Shown here: positions 59,398-64,000 of the stretch, piece after piece
Numbering within the stretch: position 1 is the stretch's first letter
How the letters are laid out: the number at the start of each line of letters is the position of its first letter
From: a virus
Reading direction: 5' to 3' (one strand)
Length of the DNA stretch: 64,000 nucleotides
IMG/VR virus record: IMGVR_UViG_3300028763_000006
Location: 1-64,000 of that record
Made by a program: the position numbers and the translations under genes
Notes under the pieces: model-generated
Seen by the model: only the letters and a program-made list of their open reading frames with translations
Database searches by the model: none
Told to the model about the DNA's origin: nothing

Positions 59398-60300
59398 ATG
59401 TTTGAAGACGGTAAAGAATACAAATTTAAAAATAAAGACATAAAAGTATTTGGTCCAAAAGCTAATGAGGCTCAGCAGATTGATCCTAATATCATACCAA
59501 AATTTCCTATCAATAAACCTGTTAAATTTGATGTAGAACTAATGAAAAAGGCAATTAAGTATGGATTAGTTATACTTATTAATTATAGAGGTGAAGAAGA
59601 TCGTTGGAAAGGTGGTAGAGAAAGAACTATTCAGCCTATGGTACTTGGTGTTAATAAAAATACTAAAAATATGTTGGTGAGAGGGTTTCATCTTGAAGGA
59701 TGGTCAGTGTCTCAAAAAGCAGAAACAAAAAAAGTGTGGAGATTATTTAAAACTGATAATATTGTATCAATGACATTCACAGGAAACTTTTTCCGTTTAC
59801 CTCCTATTGGATATAAGATGAATGATAGGGTAATGACAGAAAAAATATTAGCCAAAGCAGATTTTAATGAAATAAGAAGAAACCAGAACACTTTATTAAA
59901 AGGTGGACAGATACAATCAGAAGAAGAAACAACTATCTCCACCCCAACGGGAGGAGTAGTGAGCATTGAAATAACCAACTCTAATAGTCAGATAGATTTA
60001 AAAACACCGTCAAAGAATTTACTTATAAACAAAAACAATTATGATCCTAATAGATTTTTGAGAGATTCAAGTACAAAATCTATGAAATTTTCAGTTATGA
60101 AAAGTATGTTTGGTAATAATTATCTTGTATTAGTAGGTGCGATGGGTACAATTAATAGACAAATTAAAGTATATGATGGTAAAAAATTAATAGGTAATTA
60201 TAGATGTATTAAAACATTTTTAGGATCTGATTTAAGTAATAATAAAATTGTAGATGGTAAAAATATATTTGACTTATACGTATTTAATAGAAAAATTTAA
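59398..60300 (+). CDS. WYL-like domain protein, 300 aa
   Basis: About residues 40-150 read like a WYL-type ligand-binding beta domain: L-V-I-L-I-N-Y-R-G, R-E-R-T-I-Q-P-M-V-L-G-V-N-K, M-L-V-R-G-F, then W-R-L-F-K-T-D-N-I. That is the L/I-x-Y ... R-x-I-x-P ... L ... R-x-F-x-x-x-x-I order of WYL. There is no helix-turn-helix before it. The C-terminal 120 residues have N-S-Q-I-D-L-K-T-P and a small beta part. It could sense a nucleotide or nucleic acid. A structural role cannot be excluded. Confidence 0.55.
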   Translation: MFEDGKEYKFKNKDIKVFGPKANEAQQIDPNIIPKFPINKPVKFDVELMKKAIKYGLVILINYRGEEDRWKGGRERTIQPMVLGVNKNTKNMLVRGFHLEGWSVSQKAETKKVWRLFKTDNIVSMTFTGNFFRLPPIGYKMNDRVMTEKILAKADFNEIRRNQNTLLKGGQIQSEEETTISTPTGGVVSIEITNSNSQIDLKTPSKNLLINKNNYDPNRFLRDSSTKSMKFSVMKSMFGNNYLVLVGAMGTINRQIKVYDGKKLIGNYRCIKTFLGSDLSNNKIVDGKNIFDLYVFNRKI

Positions 60301-60303
60301 AAT

Positions 60304-60651
60304 ATGAAGCACTTAAGATTATTTGAGAATGAGTTATCGTATAAATATAAAGTAGGTGATTATGTATTAATTAACTATGATACTAAATCTAAAACATTAT
60401 CAAAGTTGAAGGATTTTGTAAATATTCATATAGGAAAAATACTGTTTATTGACGATAAAAGTTTAATTATTCAATATAATAATCCACCAGATAAATTGAA
60501 TCATTTTTTTTCTGATAAAGTAGTAGGCAATAAAAATATTAAAAATTCTGTGTTTTTTTGGAATAAAATAAATACAATAAGAAGATTGGCAACAGAAGAT
60601 GAAATATCAGAATATGAAGTAGTTAAAAATACAAATAAATTTAATATATGA
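60304..60651 (+). CDS. Two-ended tag family protein, GDYV subfamily
   Basis: The 115 residues begin M-K-H-L-R-L-F-E-N and end T-N-K-F-N-I. The middle shows Y-K-V-G-D-Y-V-L-I-N, H-I-G-K-I-L-F-I-D and L-A-T-E-D-E-I-S-E, the complete subfamily pattern, as at 60648. It follows the WYL-like gene by 3 bases, and its stop overlaps the next start. Confidence 0.66.
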   Translation: MKHLRLFENELSYKYKVGDYVLINYDTKSKTLSKLKDFVNIHIGKILFIDDKSLIIQYNNPPDKLNHFFSDKVVGNKNIKNSVFFWNKINTIRRLATEDEISEYEVVKNTNKFNI

Positions 60652-60989
60652 AACATTTGAAATTATATGAATCTAATCTCATACCTAAATATAAAGTAGG
60701 TGATTATGTTCATTTAGGTATGGAGCCAGATTTTACTTATGATGATTGCTTAGGACAAATACTTAAAATAGATAAAAACGGATTCATAAAAGAACCTGAA
60801 GAAACAGATTCAGATAAAAATCATGATTATTATATTAATACATTAAATCCTTACCCATATAAAGTTAAAATATTAGATGGTAAATTCGATGCAGAAGAAG
60901 GTTTAATAGATAGATATCTGAATAAAGATGAAATAGAATATTTTGAGTATTTATTAAAGAATAATGATACTAAAAAATTTAATATATGA
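60648..60989 (+). CDS. Two-ended tag family protein, GDYV subfamily
   Basis: The 113 residues begin M-K-H-L-K-L-Y-E-S-N and end D-T-K-K-F-N-I. The middle has Y-K-V-G-D-Y-V-H-L-G, G-Q-I-L-K-I-D and Y-K-V-K-I-L-D. The overlap with the preceding gene is 4 bases (ATGA), and the same holds for the next. Part of the last plus-strand run. Confidence 0.66.
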   Translation: MKHLKLYESNLIPKYKVGDYVHLGMEPDFTYDDCLGQILKIDKNGFIKEPEETDSDKNHDYYINTLNPYPYKVKILDGKFDAEEGLIDRYLNKDEIEYFEYLLKNNDTKKFNI

Positions 60990-61246
60990 GTAAATTAATT
61001 AATGATATACATAAAATGTTGGGGTATATTAAAATCATACAACAATATAATTTTTTTTCACAATTAGGAAACGAAGAAGAAATTGATTATTTAAGAGATA
61101 AAGTAGATAACCTTTATTATATCGATGATACAGATAAACTCATAAAAGATTTTGAATGGTGTGCTGATATGGTTAATCAGCTTTACAATGAAGTTGATCC
61201 TGAATTCAAAAAGAAATTATTAAAAGAAGAACAAGAGCAAGATTAA
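60986..61246 (+). CDS. Small helical protein, 86 aa
   Basis: The protein has no tag ends. It is helical and acidic, with L-G-Y-I-K-I-I-Q-Q-Y-N-F-F, then W-C-A-D-M-V-N-Q-L-Y. It overlaps the tagged gene before it (ATGA) and is closed by the terminator at 61248. It could be the partner of the tagged pair, but no family is recognised. Confidence 0.52.
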   Translation: MSKLINDIHKMLGYIKIIQQYNFFSQLGNEEEIDYLRDKVDNLYYIDDTDKLIKDFEWCADMVNQLYNEVDPEFKKKLLKEEQEQD

Positions 61247-61247
61247 C

Positions 61248-61279
61248 AAAAAAACTCAGATTAAATCTGAGTTTTTTTT
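61248..61279. terminator. Bidirectional terminator
   Basis: AAAAAACTCAGATT with AATCTGAGTTTTTT, between the plus-strand tag run and the convergent minus-strand gene at 61278. Confidence 0.86.
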
Positions 61280-61751
61280 ATCTACCATATCTATCACCAG
61301 GATATTTCTTATCAATTTCTTTCCACATTTCAAATGAACGTTTAAATAACTCAAATTTATTTTCAATGAAATCAGTTACCCCGTCATCTGTTGTACTATC
61401 TATATTAAAATGTTCAATAACATTTGATGGTAAATTCTCAAGATTGTTTTTTATTCCTAAAAAATAATATTTACTTTTTTCAGTTAAATAATAATTTATA
61501 GATTCAATTAATTTTTTAATATAATCTGATTCACCATAATCCGATAATGTATCACCCATTAGACTTATTTTTCTTTCATCATTTTTCTCTCTTTCCACTG
61601 TATATGCATCACTTGTTATTCCTTTTTGACTAGGATTTTTATCAAAGTCTTCATCTGAAATTGGTTTTTTATGTTCGCCATCAATTTTTCCACCATATGG
61701 AAATTTTATATATTCTTTTATATATTCTCCATAGTCTACTATTTTTTTCAT
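61278..61751 (-). CDS. Hypothetical protein, 157 aa, with a tag-like start
   Basis: The start M-K-K-I-V-D-Y-G-E-Y-I-K-E-Y-I has an I-K-E site and resembles the capsid-targeting-like tags. After it the sequence is polar (H-K-K-P-I-S-D-E-D-F), then helical (Y-I-K-K-L-I-E-S-I-N-Y-Y-L). It ends G-D-R-Y-G-R and lacks KFNL. No family is recognised. It is the last gene of a minus-strand run of tag family members. Confidence 0.52.
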   Translation of the reverse strand: MKKIVDYGEYIKEYIKFPYGGKIDGEHKKPISDEDFDKNPSQKGITSDAYTVEREKNDERKISLMGDTLSDYGESDYIKKLIESINYYLTEKSKYYFLGIKNNLENLPSNVIEHFNIDSTTDDGVTDFIENKFELFKRSFEMWKEIDKKYPGDRYGR

Positions 61752-61769
61752 GCCTTTTATATTTTTTTT

Positions 61770-62114
61770 TTATATATTAAATTTATTAGTTGATATTAAT
61801 AAATCCAAATCATCTCTTGTTATTATTGACCAATTATCCTTATTATTCCAATCATAATCTGGATATTTGTCTAATATATAATCTAATCTACGCTCTGCTT
61901 GTTTTGTTGTAAAAAAACAAGCTGTGTTATTAATATTATAAATTGTATTTGAATTAAATTTATTAATATCAATAGAAGATATTACATCACTAGATTCATA
62001 TGGAAGATTCATCAATATCAATTTATCACCTTTAGTTGGTCTATTCAAAATTAATAAATATTTTTGTTTATTTTCTTCTTTCTTTTTAAATATGTTAAAT
62101 TTTTCTACTATCAT
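61770..62114 (-). CDS. Tag family protein (C-terminal KFNI)
   Basis: The 114 residues start M-I-V-E-K-F-N-I-F-K and end S-T-N-K-F-N-I. It is a clear paralogue of the gene at 62117: both have L-I-L/L-I-L-H-R-P, N-x-x-G-D, an R-L-D-Y/N-I-L helix, then W-N/T-N-x-N-W-x-I and a C-terminal helix. The unit is of the second subfamily. The function is unknown. Confidence 0.62.
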   Translation of the reverse strand: MIVEKFNIFKKKEENKQKYLLILNRPTKGDKLILMNLPYESSDVISSIDINKFNSNTIYNINNTACFFTTKQAERRLDYILDKYPDYDWNNKDNWSIITRDDLDLLISTNKFNI

Positions 62115-62116
62115 AA

Positions 62117-62455
62117 TTATAAATTAAATTTATTTGTAGTGAATAAAAAATTCAACTCGTCAAAAGTTTTTATCATCCAATTATTTCTATTAGTCCATTG
62201 AGAATCACTATATTTATGTAGTATATTATCTAATCTATCATTGGCTAATTCAATTGTAGGAAAACTTTCAATATTATTATTTTTCCCTTTTAGAATATTT
62301 ATATTACTTGAATTTATTTCATCAGTAGTAATAAAATCCTCAATTCCGTGAGTAAGTTTATATAATATAGAATAATCTCCTTCATTTGGTCTGTGTAAAA
62401 TCAAGAAATATTTTTCTTCTTTGTTTTTAAATATATTAAATCTTTCTATTATCAC
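62117..62455 (-). CDS. Tag family protein (C-terminal KFNL)
   Basis: The 112 residues start M-I-I-E-R-F-N-I-F-K and end T-T-N-K-F-N-L. It is a tandem paralogue of the gene at 61770, with a 2-base gap. The duplicated pair shows how the family grows by local duplication with the ends kept. Confidence 0.62.
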   Translation of the reverse strand: MIIERFNIFKNKEEKYFLILHRPNEGDYSILYKLTHGIEDFITTDEINSSNINILKGKNNNIESFPTIELANDRLDNILHKYSDSQWTNRNNWMIKTFDELNFLFTTNKFNL

Positions 62456-62470
62456 ATTCTAATATTATTT

Positions 62471-62902
62471 TTATAAATTAAATTTCATAGTAGATTTTAT
62501 CCATGTTGGAGTATAATTTACCGCATTTAGAAATAAATAGAATGAAAAAATGAAATATGAACTCTTCCAATCCATTGATGTTTTATTCGTATATTCTTCT
62601 ATTTCATAATATAATTTAGGAGTATTTTCTATTTTTGTTATTATAGAATTTAATGTATATTTTTTTATTTCTCTTTGAGTTTTTTTATCTTTCTTTTTAT
62701 CCTCTGTTTTCCAGACATCAGGATGTTTATACATAAATATTAGCATAGAAAATTCATCATAACAAGAAATTGGTATATTTCTATATGTGTAATTATCAGT
62801 TATTTTTTCACCATATTTATTCTTATATATTTTTTCATAATTATTTATAAAAATTTCAGTATCAGAGCTAATTTTTATGACTATATTATTTTTTTCTATC
62901 AT
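62471..62902 (-). CDS. Tag family protein (C-terminal KFNL), 143 aa
   Basis: The end is S-T-M-K-F-N-L, but the start M-I-E-K-N-N-I-V-I-K-I has only weak tag character. The middle is long and basic (K-K-D-K-K-T-Q-R-E-I-K-K) with an aromatic-rich C-terminal part (W-K-S-S-Y-F-I-F-S-F-Y-L-F). The function is unknown. A 91-bp AT-rich gap separates it from the next gene. Confidence 0.55.
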   Translation of the reverse strand: MIEKNNIVIKISSDTEIFINNYEKIYKNKYGEKITDNYTYRNIPISCYDEFSMLIFMYKHPDVWKTEDKKKDKKTQREIKKYTLNSIITKIENTPKLYYEIEEYTNKTSMDWKSSYFIFSFYLFLNAVNYTPTWIKSTMKFNL

Positions 62903-62993
62903 ATTAAATTTGTTTATAAGTACAATTTACAAAATTATAAAAAATACTCACAAAATATTAATAAATTGCATATTATTATATTTTTTTATATTA

Positions 62994-63431
62994 TTACAAG
63001 TTAAATTTGTTCGCATTTCTTATTAAATTCAATTCTTCAATAATAATTTTTTGTTTTTCTGTTATATTTCCATAAATAGTAAATGGTGAATTGACATTAA
63101 TTCTATATTCAATATTAGGATAATTTTTTAATATTAATGATAATATCACAAATTCTTTTTCTTTGTGTTGTAGTGTTCCTTTATATCCAACAGTACATTC
63201 ATGAACTTTATCAATAATACCTGTACATCCTTCTACAATTGGTATGAATTCAAATAAACTATTATCATAACCATAATTAAAATTAAATTTAACTACTTTA
63301 CCAGGAGCTAACAAATCTGTAATAAATTTTTTTATTTTATTCTGGTTTCCATTATAATAAATCATCAAATCATTTAAAATTAATGTTGTTTCATTTTCTA
63401 CATTCTCAAATACTTTAAAATTTGTTATCAT
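62994..63431 (-). CDS. Two-ended tag family protein
   Basis: The 145 residues start M-I-T-N-F-K-V-F-E-N and end N-A-N-K-F-N-L. Paralogue of the gene at 63428: both have T-L/I-I-L-N-D, a F-I-T/F-D/K-L-L helix, then I-L-K-N/R and N-S-P-F/T-T-I-Y-G. The DNA at the junction with the next gene (ATGATAACAA and AATATATGATAAC forms) is again the shared box. Confidence 0.63.
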   Translation of the reverse strand: MITNFKVFENVENETTLILNDLMIYYNGNQNKIKKFITDLLAPGKVVKFNFNYGYDNSLFEFIPIVEGCTGIIDKVHECTVGYKGTLQHKEKEFVILSLILKNYPNIEYRINVNSPFTIYGNITEKQKIIIEELNLIRNANKFNL

Positions 63432-63850
63432 ATATTAAATTTTTTTGCTTCTCTTTTTATATTTATATCATTAACAATTTTTTTAATTTCATCAGGAACA
63501 TAGCCATAAATAGTAGTTGGAGAATTTGTGTCTACATCATGATCATATTTTATTCTTTTTAATATTATTGTTAAATATATATAATGAAATTCATTACTAA
63601 ATCCATATGATCTACCTCGTATTACACCTTTGTGATGTTTATTTGAATGCATAAAATTGGTTACTCCATTAATCATCATGGTACATTTTTTACAATCAAA
63701 TTCAACTATATTGTTATCATTATAATCAAGTAATTTAAATATGAAATTTCTTATTGAGTCATCATCACCATCGAAATAATCTATTACGTCATTTAAAATT
63801 ATTGTAATCTTATCTTCTGAGTTCTCAAATATTTTGAATTCTGTTATCAT
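63428..63850 (-). CDS. Two-ended tag family protein
   Basis: The ATG at 63850 gives M-I-T-E-F-K-I-F-E-N as the start (the longer frame to 63877 adds nine residues), and the end is A-K-K-F-N-I. It is a paralogue of the gene at 62994. In the centre it has C-K-K-C-T-M-M-I, unlike its partner. It is the first gene of the last minus-strand run. The promoter box at 63963 points the other way. Confidence 0.62.
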   Translation of the reverse strand: MITEFKIFENSEDKITIILNDVIDYFDGDDDSIRNFIFKLLDYNDNNIVEFDCKKCTMMINGVTNFMHSNKHHKGVIRGRSYGFSNEFHYIYLTIILKRIKYDHDVDTNSPTTIYGYVPDEIKKIVNDINIKREAKKFNI

Positions 63851-63962
63851 GTAGGTATATATATAATTATTTTTCAAAAAATATAAACAATTTAAATATT
63901 TTTCTATAATATAAAAAGTATAATTTTTTCAAATAATTATACAATATTTCAAATTAAATTGT

Positions 63963-63970
63963 TATCTTTG
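63963..63970 (+). promoter_or_regulatory. Bacteroidetes-type -7 promoter box
   Basis: TATCTTTG followed by TAAAA, in the gap after the last minus-strand tag run. It points out of the window to a plus-strand gene beyond. The TTTG element expected 19-21 bp upstream is not clear. Confidence 0.5.
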
Positions 63971-64000
63971 TAAAAACCACATAAGATAAAAAATAATATT

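Noticed and set aside
1-64000. tRNA, rRNA or CRISPR genes
   Set aside because: No cloverleaf with GGTTC-type arm or conserved rRNA block was seen by eye; a tRNAscan run would be decisive.

Overview
This window is part of a large, strongly AT-rich genome of a contractile-tailed (T4-type) bacteriophage, probably a jumbo phage, of a Bacteroidetes host. The phage assignment rests on a UvsX/RecA recombinase, a gp41/DnaB-type helicase, a class II ribonucleotide reductase, a baseplate hub block (gp53-like, gp27-like, gp5-like with OB fold and peptidoglycan hydrolases), several large fibre-like proteins, a GH19 endolysin, a phage-type Dam methylase and a RuvC-like resolvase. The host assignment rests on promoters of the Bacteroidetes primary-sigma type: TTTG, 19-20 bp, TAnnTTTG. 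Four intergenic sites have both boxes and two more have only the TATCTTTG box.

Layout. 1-4.2 kb: the end of a VWA-like protein gene, an inserted HNH endonuclease with a tiny ribbon-helix-helix gene, a small membrane protein, an acidic protein and a MoxR-type AAA+ ATPase. 4.2-11 kb, minus strand: nucleotide metabolism and replication (glycosyltransferase-like protein, nrdJ, an acidic protein, helicase, uvsX). 11.2-24 kb, plus strand: baseplate and tail block, followed by an HldE-like sugar kinase, a stand-alone sheath C-terminal domain, an Hc1-like basic protein and a catalytically dead gp47-like phosphoesterase. 24-34 kb: a minus-strand AAA+ operon, a long run of small tagged proteins, then dam, a deoC homologue, the endolysin and a Nudix hydrolase. 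34-45 kb: a repeat protein, more tagged proteins with prohead-core-like neighbours, a methyltransferase, DnaJ and small genes. 42.5-57.6 kb: fibres and very large structural proteins, with an ADP-ribosyltransferase-like pair among them. 57.6-64 kb: small unknown genes, the resolvase, a WYL-like protein and another block of tagged proteins. Most gene groups end in strong hairpin-T terminators, often placed between convergent genes.

The most striking feature is a dispersed family of at least 22 small proteins on both strands that share the same last residues (K-F/Y-N-L/I followed directly by stop). Most also share a short N-terminal tag of the type M-K-x-[LI]-K-x-[FY]-E or M-[KI]-x-[FY]-x-x-[FY]-I-x-E. 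Their middles are unrelated or form sub-families. The N-terminal tags resemble the capsid-targeting peptides of T4 internal head proteins, including the (I/L)-x-E cleavage site of the T4 prohead protease. The same kind of tag is present on ADP-ribosyltransferase-like proteins, a Nudix hydrolase and Gly-rich core-like proteins. My working hypothesis is that this is a large set of packaged, possibly injected, proteins built as exchangeable cassettes with fixed ends. Other points of note are a frameshifted gp53-like gene, a tag-family gene broken by an in-frame TAA, a DeoC lacking its Schiff-base lysine, a phosphoesterase with its metal ligands replaced, and an OB + M23 + SleB-type hub protein. 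No tRNA, rRNA or CRISPR array was seen.
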